Of a DNA stretch of 64,000 nucleotides, positions 49,617 to 59,949 are shown one piece after another. Within the stretch, counting starts at the first letter, position 1. Each line of letters begins with the position of its first letter. The translations under genes were made by a program, and so were the position numbers. This stretch comes from Halomonas sp. (GTDB lineage Bacteria > Pseudomonadota > Gammaproteobacteria > Pseudomonadales > Halomonadaceae). The notes under the pieces are model-generated. The model worked only from the letters and a program-made list of their open reading frames with translations. It ran no database searches and was not told where the DNA came from. Location: positions 124,001-188,000 of the forward strand of contig JAGYKP010000100.1 of the NCBI GenBank assembly GCA_018401555.1, in the 5' to 3' direction.

Positions 49617-50896
49617 GCGATGCCCTGACGCGGCAGCGCATGGAGGAGCAGCGCCGTGCCTTGCGTGCGCTGCTCGCGAGGCCACTGATCCGCAGCGATG
49701 ATAGTGCCTTCCCCCTGATTCGCCGTCACGCGGCCAGCTTGCGCGACTGGCTGGCCCGGGAGACCGGCTGGCACCTGCAGAGCGAGCGTGACTTCGTGCG
49801 CCTGCACAAGAGCCCCGCTGATCTCGAAGACCCGACTCGCCCAGCGACGGTAGGGCGGGGGACCCAGCGCAAGACCTTCAATCGTCGCCGCTATGCGCTG
49901 TTCTGCTTGCTGCTGGCGGATCTCGAACGCGGTGATGCCCAGATCACCCTGGGGCGCCTGGGGGAGGGACTGGGGCAGGCGGTCGATGATCCTGCCCTGG
50001 CCGAGCGCGGGCTGGCCTTCTCCCTTGACCATCAGGAGGCGCGCCGCGACCTGGTGGTGGTCGTGCGCCTGCTGATGGAACTCGGGGTGCTGGTGCGCGT
50101 GGCCGGCGACGAGGAGCAGTTCCTGCGTCGTGGCCTGGAGGGCGATGTGCTCTATGACGTGGACCGCCGACTGCTGGCCGCCCTGCTGGTCACCGCCCGA
50201 GGCCCTTCCCTGGTGGCCCTGAACGGTGCCGATGCCGAGCTCGACCTGGACGCACGCCTGCGTGCCCTGAGCGAGACCTTCGTGCCGGATACCCCCGACG
50301 GGCGCAATCGCGAGCTGCGTCACCGCCTGGCACGACGGCTGCTGGACGACCCGGTGGTCTACGGCGACTCCCTCGACGACGAGGAGGCTGCTTATCTGGC
50401 CAATCAACGCGGGCCCATGCTGCGTCGCCTGCAGCAGGCCACGGGGCTGGTCGCCGAGGTACGCGCCGAGGGATTGGCGCTGGTAGATCCCGAAGGCGAG
50501 CTCACCGACGAAAAGATGCCGGCGGAGGGCACCGAGGGACACTTGGCATTGCTGATGGCTGAGCGCCTGGCCGAGGACGCCCCCGCCGAAAGTGGCCCCA
50601 AGGGCATTACCCTGGAGGAGGCGGAGTCCTGGATCTTTCAGTGGCAGGCCGACTACCGACGCTACTGGCGCAAGTCCGCCTGTGAGCCGGGCGCCGCCCA
50701 TGGCCTGGCACGCCAGACCCTGGCCCGCCTCGCGGCGCTGGGTCTGGTCCGGCGCCAGGCTCAGCATGAAGGTGGCCGAATTCTGCCGCTGCCGGCACTG
50801 GGGCGCTTCCGCGTGCATGCACCAACACTGCCGGATGCCTCCGGTACCCCTCGATACGCCCAATCCGATCTGCCCGAGTCCTTCACCGATGACTGA
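49604..50896 (+). CDS. jetB: Wadjet type II JetB-like protein (DUF2398/TIGR02678)
   Basis: This intact 430-residue protein matches TIGR02678/DUF2398: RRALRALLARPLIRSDDSAFPLIRRHAASLRDWLARETGWHL, then FNRRRYALFCLLLADLERGDAQITLGRLGEGL. JetB is the KITE-like winged-helix subunit that bridges the kleisin and the SMC ATPase. It starts within jetA and ends within jetC (ATGACTGA overlap at 50889-50896), showing tight translational coupling of the three core subunits. Confidence 0.87.
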   Translation: MEELSDALTRQRMEEQRRALRALLARPLIRSDDSAFPLIRRHAASLRDWLARETGWHLQSERDFVRLHKSPADLEDPTRPATVGRGTQRKTFNRRRYALFCLLLADLERGDAQITLGRLGEGLGQAVDDPALAERGLAFSLDHQEARRDLVVVVRLLMELGVLVRVAGDEEQFLRRGLEGDVLYDVDRRLLAALLVTARGPSLVALNGADAELDLDARLRALSETFVPDTPDGRNRELRHRLARRLLDDPVVYGDSLDDEEAAYLANQRGPMLRRLQQATGLVAEVRAEGLALVDPEGELTDEKMPAEGTEGHLALLMAERLAEDAPAESGPKGITLEEAESWIFQWQADYRRYWRKSACEPGAAHGLARQTLARLAALGLVRRQAQHEGGRILPLPALGRFRVHAPTLPDASGTPRYAQSDLPESFTDD

Positions 50897-53800
50897 GCCT
50901 TACGTCCCGATGAGCGAGCTTCCCGAACCGCAGAGCACCCGCTGGCAGCCCCTGCGCTGTGGCCTGGTGGAGATCTTCTACTACGACGAGGAGGTCTTTC
51001 ACTTCCACGACGGGCGGTTGCTGCTGCGTGGCAACAACGGGACCGGCAAGTCCAAGGTGATGGCGCTGACCCTGCCGTTTCTGCTCGATGGCCAGCTGCT
51101 TCCCTCGCGGGTGGAGCCCGATGGCGACAGCGCCAAGCGCATGGAGTGGAACCTGTTGGTGGGTGAGTATCAGGAACGCCTGGGCTACACCTGGCTAGAG
51201 TTCGGGCGCCTGGGGAATGAGGGGCCCGAGACCTTCACGGTGGGCTGTGGGCCTCAAGGCAGTCGCTGGGTCGACCGGTGCGCTCCTGGTTCTTCACCAC
51301 GCCACAACGTGTCGGGCGGGACCTCTTCCTGATCGATAGCGGAAGAAGCGTGAGTCGTGAGCGCCTCGGCCAGGCACTGGGTAGCGTGGGGCAGCTGTAT
51401 GATCGTGCCGCGGACTATCGGCGAGCCATCGACGAACGGCTCTTTCACCTGGGCGAGCAGCGTTATGGAGCCTTGCTCGACCTGCTGCTGCAGCTGCGCC
51501 AGCCACAGCTGGCCAAGAAGCCTGATCCCAATCGCCTCTCCCAGGCCCTCAGCGACGCCTTGCCGCCACTCGGACGAGGCCTGATCGGCGAGGTGGCCGA
51601 GGCCTATCGCAGCCTAGATGTCTACCGCGAGGAGATACAGGGGCTGGAGGAAACGGCCCGTGCGGTGGAGGCCTTCCTGGGCCACTACCGTCACTATGCC
51701 GGCATCGCGGTGCGCCGCCGGGCCGACTTCCTGACCGCTGCCCACGCCGAGTATGAGAGGGTGCGCCTGCAGCTGGGCCGCGATCGCCAGGCCCACGCAG
51801 AGGCGCAGGAGAGTCGCGAGGCGCTGGGTGAGTCCCGCGAGGTCCTCGCCGAGCAGCAGCGAGAGCTGGCGGCACGTCAGCGCACCCTGGAAGCCAGCGA
51901 CGCCATGCGCTCGGCGGAGGCGCTGCGCAATGCCGACGAGTTGGCGCGCCAGCGCAGAACTCGCGCTGACCTCGAACATCGACGGCTCGGCCGGGAGCGC
52001 GAGAGTGACCGGCGAGCCGAGGCCCGCTTCCTGGAGGCCGAAGAGTCATTGAAGGGTGGCGTCGCGAATCTGGAGACACGCCGCGATGAGAGCGCGGCGC
52101 TGGCCGATGCGGCGGGTGTGGGCGGCGACCATCGTCGAGAAATCGCCACGCGATTATCGGCGGAAACGGGCGAGCAGGCGCCTCCCGATGCCCGGGGCGT
52201 AGAGTCGCTGCAGCAGGCGCTGCGGGACCTGCAGCGTCGTCGCGAGGAGGGCGTGACACACCTCAACCGCCGCCTCGATGAGATCGACAAGGCCGAGCGG
52301 GCCTTCCACCGGGTGGAGGATGCGGCGCGCCGGGAGGAGGAGACCCTGGCGAGTCGCGAGGAAGAGTGCCAGGAGGCGACGGGTGCGCGTGCCGAGGCGG
52401 CTGAAGCCCTTCAAGCTGACTGGCGTGAATACTGCGCCGCCCTGAAGGAGCTTAAACCCGAGGATCCTGGAGGCGCTGCTCGCCGAGCTCGCTCCCTGGT
52501 GCGATCACCTGAGCGGTGATGACCCTGTCGAGGCAGGGCTCTCCATGGCGCGAGATGCCCGGCGCGAGGCGCTGGGCCAGCAACGTCATACGCTGGAACA
52601 ACGGCATCGAGAGGCTGGGCGTCGAGCGCAGCTGGAGCACGAGGCAGGAGCGATCAGCGCCTGGCAACGGGTGAGGCGCGCGTGCCGCCGGCGCCTCATA
52701 CTCGTAGCGAGGGTGGCCGTGAGGCTTCGTCCCGGTGCCCCGCTCTGGCAGCTGGTGGACTTCCAGGCGGGCCTCGAGGCGAGACAGCGTGCCGGACTGG
52801 AGGCGGCCCTGGAGGCCTCAGGGCTGCTGGACGCCTGGGTGCTGCCGGATGGCGAGCTGCTCGCCCCCGGCACCGTGGGATACATTGCTCACGCCGCTCG
52901 CCGATGGCGCCATCCGAGTGGGGAGGAGAGCCTGGCCTCCGCCCTATGCCCCGACCTTCCCGAGCATTCTCCGGTGAGCCTGGCGGTGGTCGAGAAGCTG
53001 CTGGCCAGCATTGGCCTGGGCGTGTCCGAGACCTTCGCCTGGGTGAGTCCCGAAGGTGCCTGGCGGCTGGGTCCGCTTGGCGGGCAGTGGGGCAAGGACG
53101 AAGCGGTCTATATCGGCCACGCTGCCCGGGAGGCGGCACGTCAGCGCCGGCTGGCAGAGATTGCCAAGATGTTGGAGGGCCTTGCCATGGAGGCTGACGG
53201 CATCACCGCCGAGCTCGAGCACCTCGATGCGTGTCTCGAGGTCATCGACCAGGAGTGGAAGCGTCGTCCCAGTGCCCAGGCGCTGCGTGATGCCCACGCC
53301 GCCGAGGCCGGCAGCGCGGCGCGCTCGGGATACGCAAGCCGAGCGTCTGGAGCACGCCCAGGCCAGACGTGAAGAGGCCCGCGAGGTGCTGGAGGCCCAG
53401 CGCGGCGAGCTGTATCTCGCCGCCCGGATCTGCGTCTGCCGGCCGAACGCGAGTCCCTGGCCCGCCTTCAGTCCGCGCTTAACGATTACCGGCTCGCCAT
53501 CAGCGAACTGGTGCAGGCCATCACGGCCTGGCAGCAGGCCAGGCTCCGTTGTGGCGAGACTGAAGGAAGAGCACCAGCTGGCCCGTGAGGCGTTGGCCCA
53601 GGCCGAGCGGGATCACGCCGAGGCCGAGGAGCAGGCCCGTGAGGCGGAGGTGCGCCGGGATACCCTGCGCGACACCATGGGGGCCGAGGTGCAGGAGCTG
53701 GAGCGCCAATTGGCGGCCCTTAAGGAGCGCAGCGAGGCGTTGGCACAAGAGCAGCGTGAGCTCGCCTCACGCTACGAGGGCCTGCTCGGCGAAGTGGCAC

Positions 53801-55079
53801 GCCTCGCCGAGAAGGTGGACCCAGGGCGAGCAGCGCCTGGTCGAACTGGACGAGCGTCGGGCAGGGAGGATCGCCGACTTCCGGTCCCTGGTGGAGGAGG
53901 GCTGCTGCGGGTGGCTGTCGCCGGAGCGCTTCGTGGGCGAGGAGGCGCCTACGCTCCTGGGCGGCAGATCCCTGCCGTGCGTCTGGCCTCGGGCCGCCGC
54001 CCAGGCCACCGCCGCTATCAATGCCGATGACGAGAGCTGGCACGACCACCAGGGGCGGCTGCACGAGCACATCAAGTTGCTCACCGATGTGCTCTCCCGC
54101 GGCGGTCACGACTGCATCGCCGAGGCCCGGGACGACCTGCTGCTGGTGCGCATCGTCTTCCAGGGGCGTCGCCAGGATCCCGATGCCCTGCATCGCCAGC
54201 TCAACGACGAGATCAGCCAGCGCCAGGCGCTGCTCAATGCCCGGGAGCGTGAGCTGCTCGAGAACTACCTGATCGATGAGGTGGCAAGCCACATCCAGGA
54301 GCGCATCACCGACACCGAGCGTCACGTACGCGAGATGAACGGCGAGCTGGAGAGTCGTCCCACCAGTACCGGTATGCGGCTGCGCATCCGCTGGCAGCCA
54401 CTTGGCGAGGGTCAGAGCGCCGGTGGCATGACCGCCCCGGCGGGACTGGAGGATGTCTGCCAGCGGCTGCGGCGTCAGGCCCTAGATGCTTGGTCGGTAG
54501 AAGATCGCGAGGTGGTGGGCGACTTCCTGCGCCGGCGCATCGAGGAGGCACGGGCCAGTGACGAGGGCGGTGCCCTGCAGGAGATTCTCGAGCGTGCCCT
54601 GGACTACCGCTTCTGGCATCGTTTCGTGGTGGAGCGTCATCAGAACGGTCAGTGGCGCCCCGCCTATGGCCCGGCCTCCGGGGGCGAGCGCGCCCTGGTG
54701 ATCACCCTGCCGCTGTTCGCTGCACGCGGCCAGCCACTATGGCAGCGCCCATGAGCACGCGCCGCGTCTGGTGATGCTCGACGAAGTGTTTGCGGGGATC
54801 GACGACGACGCACGGGCCAAGAGCATGGGGCTGCTGGCCCAGTTCGACCTCGACGCCGTGATGACCTCGGAGCGTGAGTGGGGTTGCTACCCCGATGTGC
54901 CGGGGCTCGCCATCGCCCAGCTGGTCCGTCGCGAAGGGGTCGATGCCGTGCATGTGACCCGTTGGAAATGGGACGGCAAGCGCCGGACAAGAGACGAGGT
55001 GCCCGTCAGTCAGGCGCCGCAAGAGGTTGCGGAACCAGCGGAAACCTTAACGCCGGGCGGAATGGACAGTCTGTTCTAG
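50889..55079 (+). CDS. jetC: Wadjet type II JetC-like SMC/SbcC-type ATPase (TIGR02680; about nine apparent frameshifts)
   Basis: This ~1,396-residue SMC-like ATPase has the N-terminal Walker A LRGNNGTGKSK near residue 47, followed by VMALTLPFLLDGQL. Long coiled-coil arms are rich in Glu, Arg and Ala. The C-terminal half has the signature-like GPASGGERALVITLPL and Walker B VMLDEVFAGIDDDAR. It ends TPGGMDSLF. JetC drives ATP-dependent DNA loop extrusion in Wadjet. Frames change near 51277, 52461, 52664, 52715, 53330, 53432, 53545, 53822 and 54734. The conserved text is continuous across these, favouring sequence error, though the density is above the window average. Confidence 0.85.
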
Positions 55080-55149
55080 TGATCCTATTCGAGCCGAGCC
55101 AGCGTCGGCGCATGTTACGCTGAGTCTTGTGGCGCTTCGGGAGGGGAAA

Positions 55150-56715
55150 ATGGCCAAGCGTAAACTGCCCATCGGCATCCAGACCTTTGCCGATATCGTC
55201 AGCGGTGAATACTACTACGTCGACAAGACGCTGCATGTGCATCGCCTGGTGGAGCAGGGTAAGTACTTCTTCCTGTCCCGCCCCCGGCGCTTCGGCAAGA
55301 GTCTGCTGCTCGATACGATGAAGTCGCTGTTCGAAGGTCGCGAGACGTTGTTCCGAGGCCTCTATATCCACGACAAATGGGATTGGCAGGTCGCCTATCC
55401 GGTCATTCGCATCAGCTTCGCCGATGGGGTGATGCGTTCGCGTGACGATCTCGACAAGCGAATCCGTTACCAGCTTCGCCATAACCGGGAACGCCTTGGG
55501 CTTGCCGATACTCGGGCCGAGGATATTCCCGGCGAATTCGCCGATCTGATCGCTCAGGCCCACGAGTGCCATGGTCAGCGTGCCGTGGTGCTGGTCGACG
55601 AGTATGACAAGCCGATTCTCGATAATATCACCGACCCCGAACGGGCCCGCGAGCTGCGCGAGGGCCTGAAGAATCTCTACAGCGTGCTCAAGGATGCCGA
55701 CCCGCGCCTGCAGTTCTGCTTCCTGACCGGGGTCTCCAAGTTCAGCAAGGTCAGCCTGTTTTCAGGCCTCAACAACCTGAACGACATCACTCTCGATGCC
55801 GAACATGTCACGATTTGCGGCTACACCGATCGTGACGTCGACAGCATTTTTGCCGACCAGCTGGGCGGATTGGATCGCCATGAGATCCGCCGCTGGTACA
55901 ACGGCTACCGCTGGGGAGGGGCTGAAACGACAAGCGTCTACAATCCCTTTGACCTGCTGCTCTTGTTCGATAAACGCAAGTTTTCCCCCTACTGGTTCGA
56001 ATCTGCCACGCCGACCTTCTTGGTCAAGGTGCTGGCCGAGCGCAGCGTCTACACCCCGGCCTTGACCGAGTGGCAGAGTCGTCCGGCACTGCTTAACCGC
56101 TTCGATGTGGATCAGATCAGCACCGAGGCGCTGCTGTTCCAGACGGGTTACCTGACCTTGACCGGTGTCGAGGAGGAGATCCCCAACAAGCCGATCTATC
56201 GGCTGGGATTTCCCAACTATGAGGTGGAGAGCAGCCTCAACGAGGCGCTGTTGCCGGCGCTGGGGTTGGATGACGATATCCTCGATGAGTTGATTTTGCG
56301 GCTGCCTAAGCTGCTGAAAGAGGCCGACATGGAGGGTCTGGAGACGTACTTCAAGGCGCTCTATGCTGGCTTGCCCCACGACTGGTATCGCAACAATCCC
56401 ATCGCCCGTTACGAAGGCCACTACGCCAGCGTCTTCTACAGCCACTTTGCGGCGCTGGGGCTGAGAGTAAAGGTAGAGGATGCCACCCACCGTGGGCGTG
56501 TCGATATGACCGTCGATTTCGCAGGACGGCTCTTTCTCTTCGAGTTCAAGGTGGTGGAGCAGCTTCCCGAAGGCAACGCGTTGCAGCAGCTCAAGACGAA
56601 GGGGTATGCCGACAAGTACCGCGCGGCGGGCAAGCCGATCCATCTCATCGGCGTCGAGTTCTCACGCGAGCAACGCCAGATCGTGGCCGTCGAGTGGGAG
56701 ACGGTGGCGGCGTGA
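55150..56715 (+). CDS. AAA-ATPase-like/PD-(D/E)XK nuclease protein embedded in the Wadjet operon
   Basis: This intact 521-residue protein of the AAA-ATPase_like (PF09820) plus PDDEXK_9 (PF08011, former DUF1703) architecture starts LPIGIQTFADIVSGEYYYVDKT. A P-loop-like RPRRFGKSLLLDTM lies near residue 45 and VVLVDEYDKPI (Walker B) near residue 145. The C-terminus carries a PD-(D/E)XK core, VDMTVDFAGRLFLFEFKV. The ATG at 55150 follows GGGAGG. It lies 70 bp after jetC, and its TGA overlaps the jetD GTG (GTGA). Its codons look less GC-rich than the Jet genes. The family's function is unknown; it is usually solitary, so its place inside the operon is notable. Confidence 0.85.
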   Translation: MAKRKLPIGIQTFADIVSGEYYYVDKTLHVHRLVEQGKYFFLSRPRRFGKSLLLDTMKSLFEGRETLFRGLYIHDKWDWQVAYPVIRISFADGVMRSRDDLDKRIRYQLRHNRERLGLADTRAEDIPGEFADLIAQAHECHGQRAVVLVDEYDKPILDNITDPERARELREGLKNLYSVLKDADPRLQFCFLTGVSKFSKVSLFSGLNNLNDITLDAEHVTICGYTDRDVDSIFADQLGGLDRHEIRRWYNGYRWGGAETTSVYNPFDLLLLFDKRKFSPYWFESATPTFLVKVLAERSVYTPALTEWQSRPALLNRFDVDQISTEALLFQTGYLTLTGVEEEIPNKPIYRLGFPNYEVESSLNEALLPALGLDDDILDELILRLPKLLKEADMEGLETYFKALYAGLPHDWYRNNPIARYEGHYASVFYSHFAALGLRVKVEDATHRGRVDMTVDFAGRLFLFEFKVVEQLPEGNALQQLKTKGYADKYRAAGKPIHLIGVEFSREQRQIVAVEWETVAA

Positions 56716-57975
56716 CCGATGACGTCGACCACCCCTGCCTGCGGCGGCTGCTGGGCGGCCCCGAGCTTTGCCCGCCTGCGCCAGCGCCTGAGAGGCAAGC
56801 TGCTGCGCGATGGTGGTGGCCGCCTGACCATGAGCCAGGCCAGTGATCTTGAACGCGCCACTGTGGAGCGCCTGGTGGGGCGGCCTCCGCGCCAGGGCAA
56901 GTCACTGAGCGTGAAGCTCGAGGTCCTCTCCCATGCGCTGGCGCGGGCCGGTGTGTCGACAGATCTGCAAAGCGCCCTGGAGGCGCTGGATGGTCCGTTG
57001 GTCGATCGCAGAACCGTTCGCGAGGAGGCACGACGGCGCTGGGACGAGCTCCTGGACGCTTATCGTCCCGAGGCCGAGCGGCTGGGGGTCAGCGTCTGGC
57101 TTGCGGACCTGCGCCGGGGCGGCCAGCTCAAGCGCTTGGCCGGTGGCAGTGAAGAGCGGGGCGCTCGCCTACTCTGGACAGGCACCTCGGTACTCGAGCG
57201 TCTGCCGGCACAGGGGACGACACTGAGCACCCTGGCCGCCGATTGTCTGGGAGATGCCCACGCCCTGGATACGGGGCGCCCGTCTCGGCTCTGGTACGGC
57301 GAGCCCTGTCTCGTCACTGGCGCGGCGGGGTAGCGCTTGAAAATCCTGATGAACGCTCGACCTGGGCCCATGCCGGGGTCCTGCTGGGCGGTGATATCAC
57401 CAGTGCCGCGCTGACACTGCGTCTGCCGGTGCGGGGCGAGAGTGACGTTGATGCGGCGCTTGGGCACTACCATCGGCTTGCCGAGCCTACCTGGCTGACC
57501 TTGCGCCAACTCCTGCGTCATCCCCCAGAGTGGGATGTCGATGGGTGCGATGTCTTCGTTTGCGAAAACCCGGCGGTGCTTGCCGAGGCCGCCGAGCGGC
57601 TGGGGCCTGGAAGTGCACCGCTCATCGTGACCTGGGGGCGCCCCGGCGCCGCCGTGCTGGCGCTTCTCGAACAGCTGGAGACGGCAGGTGCGGTGCTGTA
57701 CTACCACGGCGACTTTGACTGGCCGGGTATCAGCATCGCCAATGCGCTGTTGAGCGCGCTTCGCCATGCGCCCCTGGCGCATGGCAGCAGAGGACCTGAA
57801 GTCCCACGCCCATCTCGAGGGCAAGCCGCTGGAGGGCAGGGCCCAGGAGGCAGCCTGGGACCCCCAACTGCGCGCCGCGCTGGAAAGGCGAGGCCGAGCA
57901 TTGCATGAGGAGCAGCTCATCGAGACCCTGCTGCACGATCTCCGGCTGCCGCCGGAACGTCAGTTGTCGGGATAG
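56712..57975 (+). CDS. jetD: Wadjet type II JetD-like Toprim-fold nuclease (DUF2399/TIGR02679; three apparent frameshifts)
   Basis: This ~421-residue protein has N-terminal text LARLRQRLRGKLLRDGGGRLTM and VERLVGRPPRQGKSLSVKLEVL, typical of TIGR02679. The C-terminal DUF2399 region has DVFVCENPAVLAEAAERLG and YYHGDFDWPGISIAN, a Toprim-like acidic pair. JetD is the nuclease that cuts plasmid DNA. It starts with GTG at 56712, inside the stop of the AAA/nuclease gene. Frames change near 56766, 57305 and 57775. It ends at 57975 and overlaps the end of the opposing DUF1853 gene by 16 bp. Confidence 0.84.
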
Positions 57976-58935
57976 GGCGGCAGCGGTATCTGCCTTGGCC
58001 AGTCGTCGGCGACCAGGAAGACACGGTGCCAGCCGTCGTCGGGGTGCCAGAGGGCGACCTGCACCGGGGCGGCCGGGATCCGGAAGTGCTCGCTGAGCTG
58101 AGCCTCCAGGTCGCGCAGGCCCAGCAGGTGCTCGGGGCGGGGCAGGGCGAGCCAGTGGGGCTTGTGGAGCCGGGTGCCACGGGTGCCGCGGGGCAGACCG
58201 TCGCGGTAGCGGTGCCAGTCCCGCCAGTAGAGCCAGCATCCGCGCAGGTGGTCGTGAGTCGCCTCCCGTGGCGGCGGCAAGGGGTGTTGCCAGGGAACGA
58301 AGAGAACGCCGGGCATGGCCACCCGGCGCTGCAGGTTCGCGAGCCCGTCGCCCCCATGGCGGTGCGATCCCAGCTTGGCCCTGATGGCGTCCCGTGTCTC
58401 GGGCAGGTCGGTCAGCCGCAGCTGGTGACGGTGCAGGTGCTCACGCTTGCCGGCCAGGCTGTCGGCGCCGCCCGGGCCGATCCAGCGTGCCTGACTTCGG
58501 GCTCGCCCGGCCCTCGAAAAGCCCCAGATAGAACTTGATGGCCACCTCGAGGTGGGTGATCGAGGCCTCGCCACGGCGTCGATAGAGCAGGTCCAGCTCG
58601 CCGAGGGTCAGCTTGCCGCTCATGATGCGCAGGTTGTGGGCGAGCAGTTCGGTGCCCGGTGCCCAGGCCAGCAGGAACTGCCAGAGCCGCTCGTGGTAGA
58701 GCCCCATGCGGCCCTTGAGCATGTTGCCGACGTACCGCTCCAGCGGCTGAGGCCAGGCCTCCAGGGTCTCCAGCCAGCGCGCGGTGCGCTCGTCGTCTTC
58801 CAGTTTCAGCGTGTCCCGGTCCGGGCGCCCCGGCCACGGCATGCGGAGCAGGTCCGGGGCCAGCAGCAACCACGCCAGATCGCGCACCAGCGGATGGTGG
58901 CAGCGGTCCAGCAGGGGCAGGGCATCGGTGGTCAT
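57960..58935 (-). CDS. DUF1853 family protein (one apparent frameshift)
   Basis: This ~325-residue protein begins LLDRCHHPLVRDLAWLLLAPDLLRMPWPGRP and continues RLWQFLLAWAPGTELLAHNLRI and ASITHLEVAIKFYLGL, a pattern I associate with DUF1853 (PF08907). The frame breaks near 58505 (LFEG to ARWIGPGGADSLAGK). The C-terminal half is rich in Trp and His (LYWRDWHRYRDG, PHWLALPRPEHLLGL). The ELE/VAIKFY text resembles nuclease-like motifs, but no function is known. It is convergent with jetD, and whether it has any defence role is open. Confidence 0.65.
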
Positions 58936-59032
58936 GCAAGCTTCCTGTGCGTTGGCGGTGGAACACTGCAGGTATTCCCATGTTTCCTTATACTTCAGCC
59001 TACATCCATGAACCGCCAGGTGGTATTTCGCC

Positions 59033-59945
59033 ATGCGACACGCCCTGCTTCCCATCGCCAGCCTCGCCGCCGCCGTTTCACTTGGCGCCTCCCCTCTGCA
59101 TGCCCAGGAGCCGGTCACTGTCTCCTCCAAGATCGATACCGAGGGTTCTGGTGCTGGGCGAGCTGATCATTCAGCGCCTGGAGGCCGGCGGCGTCGAGGT
59201 GGAGGAGCGCCTGCAACTGGGCGCCACCAGCATTGTGCGCGAGGCGCTGCTGGCCGGCGAGATCGACCTCTACCCCGAGTACACCGGCAACGGTGCCTTC
59301 TTCTTCGACATGACCGATAGCGACGTCTGGCACGATCCCCAGGCCGCCTATGAGACGGTCCGCGAACTGGATGCAGAGAACGGCCTCACCTGGCTCACGC
59401 CAGCTTCCGCCAACAACACCTGGGCGATCAGCGTGAGGGGCGATCTGGCCCGCGAGCATGAGCTGGCGACCCTCGAGGACCTGGCTGCCTTCCTGGATGA
59501 GGGCGGGAGGCTCAAGCTGGCCGCCAGCGCCGAGTTCGTCGAATCCGAGCAGGCACTGCCGGCCTTCCAGCAGGCCTACGGTTTCGAACTGGACGATGAT
59601 CAGCTGCTGGTGCTCTCCGGGGGCAATACCGCCTCCACCATGCGCGCCGCCGCCCAGCAGACCAGCGGCGTCAATGCCGCCATGACCTATGGCACCGACG
59701 GCGGCCTCAAGGCGCTGGATCTGGTGGTGCTGGAGGATACCCAGGGCGTGCAACCGGTCTACCAGCCGGCGCCGGTGGTGCGTGCCGAGGTACTGGAGGC
59801 CTGGCCCGAGATCGAGGGCCTGCTGGCGCCGGTGTTCGAGTCCCTGGATCTCGATACCCTGCAGCGGCTCAACGGCGATGTGGCGGTGAACGGGCGTGCC
59901 CCGGCCGATGTGGCCGCCGACTTCCTCTCCAGCCTGGAGGAGTAG
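59033..59945 (+). CDS. osmF: Osmoprotectant ABC transporter substrate-binding protein, OsmF/YehZ type (one apparent frameshift)
   Basis: This ~304-residue OpuAC-family periplasmic binding protein has a cleavable signal peptide (LLPIASLAAAVSLGASPLHAQ). The conserved VTVSSKIDTEG is followed, after a frameshift near 59145, by VLGELIIQRLEAGGVEVE, then EIDLYPEYTGNGAFFF and SGVNAAMTYGTDGGLKALDLV. It binds glycine betaine or similar osmolytes. It is the first of four genes in the order binding protein-permease-ATPase-permease, as in E. coli yehZYXW. Confidence 0.92.
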
Positions 59946-59949
59946 GCGA

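Noticed and set aside
51278..52519. Separate coiled-coil protein of 413 residues
   Set aside because: It is the middle part of jetC. The Walker A segment precedes it in another frame and the C-terminal ATPase half follows, with single-base shifts at both joins.
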